From the NCBI RefSeq assembly GCF_008801695.1, contig NZ_VZPF01000053.1:1-37613 (forward strand): DNA of 37,613 nucleotides. Direction: 5' to 3'. Below the pieces are notes generated by a model. It had not been told where the DNA came from, did not search any database, and was given only the letters and a program-made list of their open reading frames with translations. Source of the stretch: Pantoea stewartii subsp. stewartii (GTDB lineage: Bacteria > Pseudomonadota > Gammaproteobacteria > Enterobacterales > Enterobacteriaceae). Of this stretch, positions 7,577-17,223 are shown in pieces. The translations under genes were made by a program, and so were the position numbers. Position 1 is the first letter of the stretch. Every line of letters begins with the position of its first letter.

Positions 7577-7765
7577 ATGTCCATCAAGTGTTCCAACTGT
7601 AAGAAAGGTATCACCACCCTGAAGTTCAGCGACGCCAGCGTCATTACTTCTGGCAAATACCATGTGCCAGCCGTCCTCATCACGCTGGTATGCCCGCACT
7701 GCAGCCAGCACTACTACACGGAAGTCCCGGCCATGGAGTTGATCCCCTGCGAGGCAACAAAATGA
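7577..7765 (+). CDS. Small zinc-ribbon-like phage protein
   Basis: The 62-residue protein contains two CxxC knuckles, CSNC (residues 5-8) and CPHC (39-42), separated by 30 residues. This is the layout of a treble-clef or zinc-ribbon fold. A GAGGAA ribosome site precedes the ATG. The stop overlaps the start of the next gene by four bases (ATGA). Small zinc ribbons in phage early operons often bind DNA or RNA polymerase, but nothing specific can be said here. Confidence 0.6.
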   Translation: MSIKCSNCKKGITTLKFSDASVITSGKYHVPAVLITLVCPHCSQHYYTEVPAMELIPCEATK

Positions 7766-8058
7766 AAGGCATGAAATTATATAACCGTTCGACGATTTAC
7801 AATCTGGCCCTGAAAACCTTTGGCCCTGAAGCACAGGCGCTGAAGCTAAAGGAAGAAGCCGCCGAACTGGCCGCTGCCGCTGCCCGCAACATGAACGGAC
7901 TGGGCAATGAAGTTGATCTGGCTGGGGAGCTGGCTGACGTTGAAATCATGATTGAACAGTTCCGCCTCAACGGGATGGGCCTGATGATTGACTTTCATAA
8001 GCAGAAAAAGCTGGAACGCCTTGCCGAACGTCTGGGGGTGACTTATGCCGCAGAATAA
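7762..8058 (+). CDS. MazG-like nucleotide pyrophosphohydrolase-type protein
   Basis: The 98-residue helical protein carries the metal-binding pattern of the MazG/all-alpha NTP pyrophosphohydrolase family: EEAAE at residues 31-35 and ELADVE at 56-61 (the ExxE...ExxD arrangement). Such enzymes hydrolyse non-canonical or alarmone nucleotides to monophosphates. Phages are thought to use them to clean the nucleotide pool or to change host stress signalling. The start at 7762 is chosen because it overlaps the upstream stop (ATGA) and begins the conserved part; the longer frame only reads through the neighbouring gene. The substrate is not predictable. Confidence 0.6.
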   Translation: MKGMKLYNRSTIYNLALKTFGPEAQALKLKEEAAELAAAAARNMNGLGNEVDLAGELADVEIMIEQFRLNGMGLMIDFHKQKKLERLAERLGVTYAAE

Positions 8059-8734
8059 TGAAAAGCTGCTGGAGAACTTAAAAAAGTTGCTGGCGCTGGC
8101 GAAATCCGACAACCCTCATGAAGCTGCACTGGCCCTGCAACGCGCCCAGAAACTGATGCAGGCCTATAACATCACCCAGGCTGACCTCGCACTCAGTGAT
8201 ATTGATGAAAGCGTCAGTAACTACTGGGCAGCAGGTAGCGTTAACCCGCCGCGATACATGCTGGGTCTGCTGGATATTATCCAGGTAGCATTTGGCGTTA
8301 AGTCTATTATTCACTCCGGCTTTAAACCCAGCGTTGGTTTTTACGGTAATAAAGACCGGGTTGAACTGGCCTCATATACATGGGAGGTACTGGCCAGACA
8401 ATTAATCGTGGCCCGTAAAAACTATATTCGACAGCAGAATAAAAGAATCAAAAACACGACCAAGACCAGTCGTGGTGACAAGTTTGCCGAAGGCTGGGTT
8501 CTGGCCGTGCGCAGCGAGGTTCATTTATTTGCTATGTCCCGCGAAGAACGGGAGCTGGCAAGCCTCTGGCTTGAACAAAAATACCCTGACTCAGGCACAA
8601 CCACGGGCCGTGGGGCCGGGAAATCACGTGACGCGGACATGTCCCGCCACATTGGTTACAGAGAAGGGGAAAACGTCCGCCTGCATCAGCCTGTCAGCGG
8701 GCAGGAACAGCGGAAGCTGGGGAGTGGCTTATGA
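8045..8734 (+). CDS. DUF2786 domain phage protein
   Basis: The 229-residue protein begins with a DUF2786 domain (about residues 6-46, LENLKKLLALAKSDNPHEAA, then ALQRAQKLMQAYNITQADL). A second conserved alpha/beta part follows to about residue 160, ending in a basic tail (GRGAGKSRDADMSRHIGYREG). DUF2786 proteins are common in phage early regions and their function is unknown to me. The start overlaps the upstream gene by 14 bases. The stop overlaps the start of the membrane-protein gene by four bases. Confidence 0.75.
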   Translation: MPQNNEKLLENLKKLLALAKSDNPHEAALALQRAQKLMQAYNITQADLALSDIDESVSNYWAAGSVNPPRYMLGLLDIIQVAFGVKSIIHSGFKPSVGFYGNKDRVELASYTWEVLARQLIVARKNYIRQQNKRIKNTTKTSRGDKFAEGWVLAVRSEVHLFAMSREERELASLWLEQKYPDSGTTTGRGAGKSRDADMSRHIGYREGENVRLHQPVSGQEQRKLGSGL

Positions 8735-8946
8735 TGGCTGAATCTATTGTATGTGCCCTGTTCTGGTATGGCCTCGTGGGGTGGTGTACTGCTGAACTGC
8801 ACCGCCGCTCAGGTTTTTACTCACGTTACAACGGTGCCGCACACTGGATCAGTTGGGCTATTATGTTCCTGTGCTGGCCTGTAGCGCTTCCTTTATATGT
8901 CGATTATATCGTTGGCGCAGGTAAAAGGAGCGACGATGATGACTAA
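8731..8946 (+). CDS. Small membrane protein of the prophage early operon
   Basis: The 71-residue protein has two hydrophobic stretches (about residues 5-20 and 40-60) separated by a short basic loop (ELHRRSGFYSRYN), and a charged tail GKRSDDDD. It is therefore probably an inner-membrane hairpin with both ends on the same side. It overlaps both neighbours, so it is translated as part of the operon. Its role is unknown. Holin or antiholin functions are possible by shape alone, but its place among early genes argues against a lysis role. Confidence 0.5.
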   Translation: MMAESIVCALFWYGLVGWCTAELHRRSGFYSRYNGAAHWISWAIMFLCWPVALPLYVDYIVGAGKRSDDDD

Positions 8947-9360
8947 GCAGCGTCTTATTCAACTCATCCATATTGCCCGCAATGACCTCCAGATGGATGA
9001 GGACACCTACCGCCAGATGCTACAGGGTCTGACCGGCAAAGCCTCAACCAAAGGGATGGATACCCCGCAGCTCAACCGCGTGCTGGAATCCATGAAAAAG
9101 AAAGGCTTTCGCATTAAGCCTGCCGGAAAAGCCAGGTCCGGCTTACCGCTGGATAACCATCCCCAGTCAAAGAAAATCCGTGCGCTTTGGCTTGAAATGG
9201 CAGCGGCGGGTACCGTCCGTGACTGTTCAGAGCAGGCGCTGGCGTTGTGGGTTAAACGGGAAACGGGCATCAGCGCGTTACGCTGGCTCAGCAATGAGCA
9301 GGCAAGTAGCGTTATTGAGAAACTGAAGAAGTGGCAGCGCAGAGCTGCGGGAGTGAAGCA

Positions 9361-9364
<4 letters not shown>
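8936..9364 (+). CDS. GemA / Mu gp16-family phage protein
   Basis: The 142-residue protein belongs to the family of Mu gp16 (GemA, DUF1018). It is recognised by the start KQRLIQLIHIARNDLQMDEDTYRQML and by the central SKKIRALWLEMAAAGTVRD. In Mu, GemA was reported to modulate host gene expression and DNA supercoiling. An AGGAG site at 8926-8930 serves ATGs at 8936 and 8939; either could be used. It overlaps the membrane-protein gene by 11 bases, and its stop overlaps the mor start by four bases. In Mu-like phages GemA and Mor are neighbours, which supports both assignments. Confidence 0.82.
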
Positions 9365-9709
<345 letters not shown>

Positions 9710-9732
9710 CGTTATTGCATATTCCATCCAAT

Positions 9733-10234
<502 letters not shown>

Positions 10235-10241
<7 letters not shown>

Positions 10242-10813
10242 TCGGCCCGGTGATGATTCCAGCGGCGAATCGCCCAGCGCAGCACAAACGCAAAGACCAC
10301 CGCCGCGCCCAGCCATAGCAGGTGTTTAAAGTGTTGGTCGAGTTTGTGCAGCCAGGGGGCGATAATGCCGCCTGCAAAATAGCCGAGCGTAACAAACAGC
10401 AGTGCCCAGACAGCCGCCCCGGTGACGTTGAGGAGAAAAAACTTCAGCGGCTTCAGGCGGCTTGCGCCAATAATGATCGGCCCAATAATACGAAAGCCAT
10501 ACATAAAACGTGCGCCAATCACGAAAAGGCTGGGACGACGCTTAATCAGGCGGTTCGCCTTCACCACTTTATCCTGATGTTTTTTAAAGCGTCGCAAAAT
10601 GCGGGTACCAAAACGCCGGCCAATCCAGTAGAGCATCTGATCGCCCACCACGCCGCCTGCCATCGCCGCCAGTACGACGCCACTGTAGTGCAGTAGCCCT
10701 TCGTGAGCGGCAACACCGCCCAGCAGCAAAAACGTTTCACCCTCGGCAATACAGCCAATAAACAGCGCAAGATAGCCGTACTGCGTAATTAACCCATTGA
10801 TATCCAAATGCAA
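10235..10813 (-). CDS. yohD: DedA-family inner-membrane protein YohD
   Basis: The 192-residue membrane protein matches E. coli YohD in length and sequence, from memory. The DedA/SNARE-associated signature is visible: the EGE motif in GCIAEGETFLLLGG, the GGVVGDQMLYWIGRRFG loop, and the re-entrant segment RFMYGFRIIGPIIIGAS with its conserved arginine and glycines. DedA proteins help move undecaprenyl phosphate or other lipids across the inner membrane and depend on the membrane potential; the specific job of YohD is not settled. It converges with yohF and overlaps its end. The region upstream (10814-11019) is shared with the divergent yohC. Confidence 0.92.
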
Positions 10814-11019
10814 GGCTGAACTCCCTGTGTGAAGATTTGTCTTTCAGACTATACCCGATTTGCCAGGACAGCGGATTAAGACCCCGTAAGCGATCTTTTT
10901 CGCCGTTTTTTTGCGCAGAGGCCCCAGAAATTATCCTGCCGATTATACTCAAATGACTGCTGCCCCCTTGTGGAAATGTTAACAGATCGGGTGGCCCAAT
11001 CGGTCAGAGGAGTAAGCGT

Positions 11020-11607
11020 ATGAACCATGTCTGGGGTTTGTTAGCGCATCCAAACCAGGAAATGCGCACTATCAAGCAAGAGAACGAAACGGTTTCGCAC
11101 CATTACACTCACCACGTGCTGCTGATGGCCGCTGTGCCGGTGATCTGCGCCATGATTGGCACCACTCAGTCAGGCTGGAACCTGGGAGAAGGGCAATATG
11201 TGCAGCTTAATTTGCTGACGGCGTTGGGCCTGGGGATTCTGTTCTATCTGGTGATCCTGGGCGGCGTCGCCGTTATGGGGCGGGTGATTCACTGGATGGC
11301 GCGTGACTATCCCCATCGTCCCAGCATGGGGCGCTGCACCGTATTTGCGGGCTATGTCGCTACGCCCCTGTTTTTGAGCGGCCTTGTCGCGCTTTATCCG
11401 CTGGTCTGGCTATGTGTGCTGGCGGCAGCGCTGGCGCTCCTGTATACCGGGTATCTGCTGTATGTCGGCATTCCGCTGTTTCTGAATATCGACCGTGACG
11501 AAAGTCTGCGTTTTTCCAGTTCAACACTGGCTATTGGTGTGCTGGTCTTCGAAGTGCTACTGGCTCTGACCGTGGTGTTATGGGGCTATGGCCCGAATCT
11601 GTTTTAA
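11020..11607 (+). CDS. yohC: Yip1-family inner-membrane protein YohC
   Basis: The 195-residue protein matches E. coli YohC (MNHVWGLLAHPNQEM, then SHHYTHHVLLMAAVPVICA). It has about five transmembrane segments, with the Yip1-domain pattern RPSMGRCTVFAGYVATPLFLSG in the middle. The molecular function is unknown. A good GAGGAG ribosome site precedes the ATG. The gene is divergent from yohD and is closed by a strong terminator at 11614-11644, so it forms a single-gene unit. Confidence 0.92.
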   Translation: MNHVWGLLAHPNQEMRTIKQENETVSHHYTHHVLLMAAVPVICAMIGTTQSGWNLGEGQYVQLNLLTALGLGILFYLVILGGVAVMGRVIHWMARDYPHRPSMGRCTVFAGYVATPLFLSGLVALYPLVWLCVLAAALALLYTGYLLYVGIPLFLNIDRDESLRFSSSTLAIGVLVFEVLLALTVVLWGYGPNLF

Positions 11608-11613
11608 CCTGCC

Positions 11614-11644
11614 GTTGCCGCCTACAGGGCGGCAACCTTTTTTT
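11614..11644 (+). terminator. Intrinsic terminator of yohC
   Basis: A nine-base perfect stem, GTTGCCGCC and GGCGGCAAC, encloses a five-base loop (TACAG). It is followed by C and seven T (11638-11644). It begins seven bases after the yohC stop. Confidence 0.93.
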
Positions 11645-11782
11645 AACGCTCAGAAACAATCTCACCAGGAAAATTCCCTGACTTCAGCGTATGATGCTGC
11701 GGCCAGCCCGCGCTCTGCCTGTTCAGGCGTTGGCGGCCTGTGTTTACACAGCGCACAATCTTAACCGGGTCTTTTTTCCACG

Positions 11783-12730
11783 ATGCCTGCAAAAATTCGC
11801 TTTTCACTGTTGTCGCTGGCGCTGCTCGTTTCCGGGCAGGTTGTTACCCTTCCAGCACAGGCGACCACCACGTTGTCGCAGATGGCCCCGATTGCTCAGC
11901 CGCAAATCGCCTCAGGGAGCGCCCTGATTGTCGATCTGACCAATGGTAAAGTCCTGTTCTCCAGTCACCCGGATCGGGTGCGCCCCATTGCGTCTATCAC
12001 GAAGTTAATGACGGCCATGGTGGTACTGGATGCGCACCAGCCGATGAACGAGATGGTGAAGGTCGATATCAGCCAGACCCCCGAGATGCGTGGTGTGTTT
12101 TCTCGCGTCAAACTGAACAGCGAAATTAGTCTCCGCAGTATGCTGATGCTGGCGCTGATGTCCTCGGAAAACCGCGCGGCAGCCAGTCTGGCTCACGCTT
12201 ATCCGGGCGGGTACGATGCTTTTATCCGGGCAATGAATGCCAAGGCGCGCGCGCTCGGCATGATGCACACGCATTACGTTGAACCCACAGGCCTCTCTAT
12301 CAAAAACGTGTCCAGCGCCCAGGATCTGGTGAAGCTGCTGAAAGCGACGCGTGAATATCCGCTTCTGGGGGAGCTCCGCACGACCAAAGAAGAAACCGCC
12401 GTGTTTGCCCATCCGAGTTATGCGCTGCCATTCCGCAATACCAATCACCTGGTGTATAAAAATGGCTGGCATATCCAGTTAACGAAAACGGGTTACACCG
12501 ATCAGGCGGGGCACTGTCTGGTCATGCGGACGATGATTAAGAACCGCCCGGTCGCGCTGATGGTACTCGATGCGTTTGGCAAATATACCCATTTCGCCGA
12601 TGCGAATCGTCTGCGCGACTGGCTGGAAACCGGCAAGGCTGCGCCGGTTCCGGCGGCTGCGCTGGCCTATAAAAAACAAAAAGCGGATGAGGTTGCCAGC
12701 AACGCAGCCAGTGGGGCCGCTGTAGAGTAA
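11783..12730 (+). CDS. pbpG: D-alanyl-D-alanine endopeptidase PBP7
   Basis: The 315-residue periplasmic enzyme cleaves D-Ala-mDAP cross-links in peptidoglycan. The penicillin-binding motifs of the S11 family are intact: SITK (71-74, nucleophile S71), SEN (128-130) and KTG (235-237). An N-terminal signal peptide ends near LPAQA (residues 23-27). The length fits E. coli PBP7/PbpG. It stands alone between yohC and the channel gene. No clear ribosome site precedes the ATG at 11783; the start is supported by the signal peptide. A GC-rich hairpin follows at 12737-12760. Confidence 0.94.
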   Translation: MPAKIRFSLLSLALLVSGQVVTLPAQATTTLSQMAPIAQPQIASGSALIVDLTNGKVLFSSHPDRVRPIASITKLMTAMVVLDAHQPMNEMVKVDISQTPEMRGVFSRVKLNSEISLRSMLMLALMSSENRAAASLAHAYPGGYDAFIRAMNAKARALGMMHTHYVEPTGLSIKNVSSAQDLVKLLKATREYPLLGELRTTKEETAVFAHPSYALPFRNTNHLVYKNGWHIQLTKTGYTDQAGHCLVMRTMIKNRPVALMVLDAFGKYTHFADANRLRDWLETGKAAPVPAAALAYKKQKADEVASNAASGAAVE

Positions 12731-12736
12731 TCCTCT

Positions 12737-12760
12737 GCCGGGGCGCTACGTTTCCCCGGC
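12737..12760 (+). terminator. Possible terminator hairpin after pbpG
   Basis: Seven-base arms GCCGGGG and CCCCGGC flank a ten-base loop, starting six bases after the pbpG stop. No T run follows, so it may be weak or factor-dependent. Confidence 0.4.
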
Positions 12761-12864
12761 TGAGATTGACCTGTATTCCTATAGTTTCATGGCAGACGAA
12801 AATCTAAACTACCCGCAAATGGCGAGGGTGATTCGCCTGATTACTGTGCCGGAATCTCATTGAT

Positions 12865-15318
12865 ATGCTCAAGTTACGTTCATTTAGTGTTCTGATTTTT
12901 TTCGCGTTGATGACGCTCGCACCCGCGCTGAGTTTTGCCGACGATGCGACGCAAGCCACGCAGCAAACCGACGACAAACCCAAGGTGGATGCCTCTGTCG
13001 AGCTGCCGAAAATGCAGAAGATCCTCGATAAAATTAAAAGCCAGGTCTCCGTTGAAAGCGACGAAAATAAGCTCAGCCGTCTGAATGAGATGGCGCTGGA
13101 GTTATCAGGCAATACGGATACGCTTGCGCAGGCGTTACAGCCCGATCGCCAACAACTGGAAGCGCAGCTGGCCGTGCTCGGTCCGGCACCCAAACCGGAA
13201 AGCGGCGTCAAAGAGACACCAGACGTGACGCGCAAACGCAGCGCGCTGGAAAGTCAGAAGAGCAAGCTTGATGATCAAATCAAGCAGGCGGAAGGCATTA
13301 AAAACAGTGCACTGATGCTCTCCTCACAAATCGTCAATCTGCGCCGCGACCAGCTAAAAAATAAACTCGCCCTGAATTCAGGCAGTATTCTGGGGCCGCG
13401 CTTCTGGGCGCCCGTGTTAAGTAGTCAGGATCTGGATGCGGAAAAAATTGGCGATTTTCTCAATGAGCTGAAAGACACGGCCGCACTCTCCTGGGAGCCG
13501 GGCTGGCGCATTGGCACGGTTGGCTGGTTGCTGGCCGCGGTGCTGGTGATGACGCTCGGCCGTCGCTATGGTGAAGAGTTCCTGGCCTGGGTCAGTATCA
13601 ATAAATTGCCTGAAGGGCGTTTGCGCCGTAGTTTTCTGGCAACTGCCGTGGCGCTGACCAGCCTGGCGGCCGTTGTCCTGACCTTCGTCTTTATTTCGCA
13701 GGCCTTTACGCGCCGCGATGAAGTTTCCAGCGATGTGCAGGACTTTATTTACCGTCTGGTCGAACTCAGCGTCTACTGTGGCCTGATTGCCGGGCTGGGC
13801 CGTGCCTTTTTATCTACGCGTCGCCCCAGCTGGCGTCTGCCGACGATTTCGAACGAAGTCGCCATCGCGCTTAAACCGTTCCCGCCGATTACGGCCCTGC
13901 TAGTGTTTATCTTTCAGATGGTCGAGTCCTTTAACTACACCGTCGGCACCAGCCTGAATACCAGTATTTTTGCCAACGGCCTGACGGCATTACTTATCGG
14001 CACTACGGCACTGGCGATCAGCATGCGCACCAAGCGCGTTCGTCGTCGCCTGGCGCAGTCGGGTACGCCGCCGGAAGCGCGTTCTACCCTGGTTGGATTG
14101 ATTCAGATGGCGCTGACGATCACCGCGCTGACCATCCTGGCCTCACTGGTGATCGGCTACGTCACGCTGGCGCGTTTTCTCAGTTATGAGCTGGTGTGGT
14201 GCGGCATTTTGTTTGGCTCATTTTATATTCTCAGTCATCTGGTCAACGACAGCTGTGAGAGTCTGTTCTCAATCAGTAACACGACAGGTAAACGCATCCA
14301 GAGTTCACTGAACATTGATGAACGTCATCTGCAGCAGGTGGCGACCATTCTGGCGGCGATAGGTAAAACGTTCCTGGTGCTGTTTGTGGCGCTGGCGCTG
14401 CTCAACGGCACCTTTGCCTCGTCGACGCCGATTGAGTTGTTGCAGAAAGCCATCGAATTCTGGGGCGGTAAAGGCCTGGAGTCGCTGAATATCGTTCCGG
14501 CGCACCTGGTTAATGCATTGCTGTGCCTGATTGTCGGGATTTACGTCTTGCGTTCAGTGCGGCGCTGGCTGGACAACGACTTCCTGCCCAAAACCACCAT
14601 GGACAGCGGGATGCGGGTGTCCCTGGTGACGCTGTTCAGTAACGTGGGCTATGTGCTGATTATCCTGCTGACCCTGTCGATTATGGGGCTGCAATGGAAC
14701 AAGCTGGCCTGGATCGTCAGTGCATTATCCGTCGGTATCGGTTTCGGCTTACAGGAGATCGTTAAGAACTTTATTTCGGGTTTGATTCTGCTGACTGAGC
14801 GCCCGGTGAAAGTGGGCGATCTGGTGACGATCAGCGGCGTGGAAGGGGATATTCGTCGTATCAACGTGCGTGCGACGGAAATTCAGCTGGGCGATAAATC
14901 TACGGTGATCGTGCCTAACTCGCAGTTTATTTCTCAGAACGTCCGTAACGCGACCATGGGTAACGCGCAGGGCGTGGTGACGATTACCCTGACGTTCCCG
15001 CTCAATATTGACCCCGTGCAGGTACGTGAAATTCTGCTTAAGGTGTATGAAGAGAATGAGCGCATTCTGGAGACGCCGGAACCGTCAGTGTCGTTTAAAG
15101 ATCTTACCGCGCAGGGCATTGTACTCAGCGTAACCGGTAACGTGGCCAGCCAGCGCCAGATTGCAGGCGCAAAAAGCGATCTGCTGTTTGATATTCTGAC
15201 GCGATTACGTAAAGAAGGGATCGTCCTGTCGACGCCGCAGACCATGATTATCGAACGTCGTCAGCTGCTGGCCTCGGATGTCAGCGATGACGTAACGGTC
15301 ACAGAGCAACCGCGTTAA
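12865..15318 (+). CDS. MscS-family mechanosensitive channel with DUF3772 domain
   Basis: The 817-residue protein has a signal peptide (MLKLRSFSVLIFFALMTLAPALSFA, cut near residue 25). A periplasmic coiled-coil-rich part follows (about 26-165, with EKLEAQL-like heptads and the DUF3772-type stretch LDQKI/NLRRDQLKN). About ten membrane segments come next, then a C-terminal MscS domain. The pore-lining and beta-domain signature is visible at about residues 615-690: SVGIGFGLQEIVKNFISG, then RPVKVGDLVTISGVEGDI, then VIVPNSQFISQNVRN. MscS-type channels open when the membrane is stretched and release solutes after hypo-osmotic shock. It is shorter than MscK and MscM and is not one of the E. coli channels at this locus. 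A strong terminator follows. Confidence 0.88.
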   Translation: MLKLRSFSVLIFFALMTLAPALSFADDATQATQQTDDKPKVDASVELPKMQKILDKIKSQVSVESDENKLSRLNEMALELSGNTDTLAQALQPDRQQLEAQLAVLGPAPKPESGVKETPDVTRKRSALESQKSKLDDQIKQAEGIKNSALMLSSQIVNLRRDQLKNKLALNSGSILGPRFWAPVLSSQDLDAEKIGDFLNELKDTAALSWEPGWRIGTVGWLLAAVLVMTLGRRYGEEFLAWVSINKLPEGRLRRSFLATAVALTSLAAVVLTFVFISQAFTRRDEVSSDVQDFIYRLVELSVYCGLIAGLGRAFLSTRRPSWRLPTISNEVAIALKPFPPITALLVFIFQMVESFNYTVGTSLNTSIFANGLTALLIGTTALAISMRTKRVRRRLAQSGTPPEARSTLVGLIQMALTITALTILASLVIGYVTLARFLSYELVWCGILFGSFYILSHLVNDSCESLFSISNTTGKRIQSSLNIDERHLQQVATILAAIGKTFLVLFVALALLNGTFASSTPIELLQKAIEFWGGKGLESLNIVPAHLVNALLCLIVGIYVLRSVRRWLDNDFLPKTTMDSGMRVSLVTLFSNVGYVLIILLTLSIMGLQWNKLAWIVSALSVGIGFGLQEIVKNFISGLILLTERPVKVGDLVTISGVEGDIRRINVRATEIQLGDKSTVIVPNSQFISQNVRNATMGNAQGVVTITLTFPLNIDPVQVREILLKVYEENERILETPEPSVSFKDLTAQGIVLSVTGNVASQRQIAGAKSDLLFDILTRLRKEGIVLSTPQTMIIERRQLLASDVSDDVTVTEQPR

Positions 15319-15320
15319 TG

Positions 15321-15351
15321 AAACAGGCAGCCCTATGGCTGCCTGTTTTTT
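15321..15351. terminator. Strong terminator between the channel gene and dld
   Basis: A perfect 12-base stem, AAACAGGCAGCC and GGCTGCCTGTTT, has a CTAT loop and ends in a T run to 15351. It follows the channel stop by two bases. On the minus strand the arm also ends in several T, so it may stop dld transcripts too. Confidence 0.93.
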
Positions 15352-15368
15352 CATGGCCTTTTGAGGCG

Positions 15369-17072
15369 TCAGGGCTGCCTGACCGCCCAGCCTTTCAGCT
15401 TACTGGTTTTGCCAATACCGGGGTTAAAGCTGTTGGTCGGATCGAGCTGACGATAGAACGCGGCCAACTGCGGCTGGGCCTGATAGAGATGGCCGACGTT
15501 ATGCTCTGCCGGATACTCCGCGCCGCGCGTCTTCAGAATCGCCAGCATTTGCGCTTTCAGGGCATGGACATCCACCCCTTTTTTAACGATGTAGTCCTGA
15601 TGGAAGACATGGCAGAAAAAATGGCCGTAATACAGCTGATGACTGAGTGACTGCGTTATCCCGGCAGGCAGGGTTTCGAACCAGTCTCTGTCATTGCGGC
15701 GCAGCGCAATATCCAGCGCCAGAATATCTTCCACCTCTGTGGCGTGAACGGCGTGATAACGCACTGCCGCACCGGCAGCGGCAAAGCGGTGCAGGAAAGC
15801 GTGCGCGCCTTCTTTGCCTTCGCACTCAAAAAACTCTCCGCCACCTTCACGGAAAAACTCCCGCAGGTAGTTGCGCGCCTCTTCGACGCCCTCACCCGAC
15901 ATTTTCAGCATTAAATGATGCTGGTATTTATCGCGATACTGCTTCATGCGTTTCGGCAGATGCGCCGGAAACAGGCGACTCAGCCGTTGCAGCAGCCGGT
16001 CAGTCAGATGCGGTTTTATGAAAGACAGTTTATTAAGCCAGCCGTCAGCCCGACCTTTAAGCGTAAAAAACAGGGGCATCTTGTCGGTGCCCAGTTTGTC
16101 AATCATCAGGAACGTATCTTTGCCGTACACTTCGGCGATATCGTAGATATCCCGGTGCATATATTCCGCGGCAACGGGCAGATTTTTAAAATGGGCCAGC
16201 ATATGGCAGCGCAGGTCGCTGAGCACGGCGGCATCGCTAGTGCCGATATAGAACACCTGCTGCTGCGGTTCCTGCTCAAATGTGTCCAGGCGTACCGCGA
16301 AAACCGCCAGCTTGCCTGCGCAGCCGGACGCTTCAAACAGACGACGGGCATCCGCGTTAAAACGGGCGGGCGTATCGGCATTCACATCGCGCACGCGGTC
16401 AGCATAATCATGATCGGACGCGTGACGGCCATCATGCAGGACATCGTCCGGCTGCCAGCGATCGTCATCCAGGCGTCCCAGAATCTCTTCCGGCGAGGTG
16501 CCCAGGTCAATGCCCAGATGATTGACCAGCTTCAGTCGCCCCTGGGCATCAATCTGAGCAAACAGCGCCATTTCACTGTAGGCCGGGCCGCGTTTGATCA
16601 GCGAGCCGCCAGAGTTATTACAGATGCCACCCAGCACCGACGCACCAATACAGGAAGATCCAATCACCGAGTGCGGCTCACGGCCCAGCGGCTTCAGGAT
16701 CTTTTCCAGTTGATACAGGGTACTGCCCGGAAAGGCCAGGACCTGTCGGCCCTTATCGATGAGCTGTAGCTTATCCAGCTTCAGTGTGCTGATAATCACC
16801 AACGGACGATCGTAGTCGTCGCCCTGCGGCGTCGAGCCTTCGGTCAGGCCGGTATTGGCCGCCTGCATCAAAATGATTGCATCCGCAGCGACCAGCGTTT
16901 GCAGTACGCGCCACAGCTCCAGCAGCGTAGCCGGAAACACCACGGCCAGCGCCTCGCCTTCACCAGAACGAAAGCCTTTACGATAGCGAACCGTGTGCGC
17001 GGCCTCAGTCAGAACGTTACTTGTGCCAACCAGACGGCGCAGATCGGCAATCAGGACAGACGATGTCATCAT
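15369..17072 (-). CDS. dld: Quinone-dependent D-lactate dehydrogenase
   Basis: The 567-residue peripheral membrane flavoenzyme oxidises D-lactate to pyruvate and passes electrons to the quinone pool. The sequence closely follows E. coli Dld. The FAD-binding PCMH part is at about residues 35-215 (YRKGFRSGEGEALAVVFPATLLELW, then ANTGLTEGSTP, then GREPHSVIGSSCIGAS). The C-terminal membrane-binding and substrate part contains AEYMHRDIYDIAEVYGKDTF and AEHNVGHLYQAQPQ. The start at 17072 (MMTSSVL) has an AGGGA site at good distance; a longer start at 17096 is less likely. It converges with the channel gene and diverges from bglX. Confidence 0.95.
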   Translation of the reverse strand: MMTSSVLIADLRRLVGTSNVLTEAAHTVRYRKGFRSGEGEALAVVFPATLLELWRVLQTLVAADAIILMQAANTGLTEGSTPQGDDYDRPLVIISTLKLDKLQLIDKGRQVLAFPGSTLYQLEKILKPLGREPHSVIGSSCIGASVLGGICNNSGGSLIKRGPAYSEMALFAQIDAQGRLKLVNHLGIDLGTSPEEILGRLDDDRWQPDDVLHDGRHASDHDYADRVRDVNADTPARFNADARRLFEASGCAGKLAVFAVRLDTFEQEPQQQVFYIGTSDAAVLSDLRCHMLAHFKNLPVAAEYMHRDIYDIAEVYGKDTFLMIDKLGTDKMPLFFTLKGRADGWLNKLSFIKPHLTDRLLQRLSRLFPAHLPKRMKQYRDKYQHHLMLKMSGEGVEEARNYLREFFREGGGEFFECEGKEGAHAFLHRFAAAGAAVRYHAVHATEVEDILALDIALRRNDRDWFETLPAGITQSLSHQLYYGHFFCHVFHQDYIVKKGVDVHALKAQMLAILKTRGAEYPAEHNVGHLYQAQPQLAAFYRQLDPTNSFNPGIGKTSKLKGWAVRQP

Positions 17073-17223
17073 GGGCAATTCCCTTGTCGTATGCATGCGT
17101 CCTTACTGTAGCACGTCAGTTGCGTCGGGCGCAGTGTGATAGCCGCAGGCGACATGCTATGCTCTGATGATGCCATCCTGCATTTAGTCGATATTGCGCA
17201 GTTACTTAAGAGAACCCAACCCG

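Noticed and set aside
7517..7834. Minus-strand frame of 105 codons over the zinc-ribbon gene
   Set aside because: No ribosome site or recognisable domain; it overlaps two coupled plus-strand genes.
15915..16769. Plus-strand frame of 284 codons inside dld
   Set aside because: Antisense shadow caused by codon bias; dld is a confident match over its whole length.
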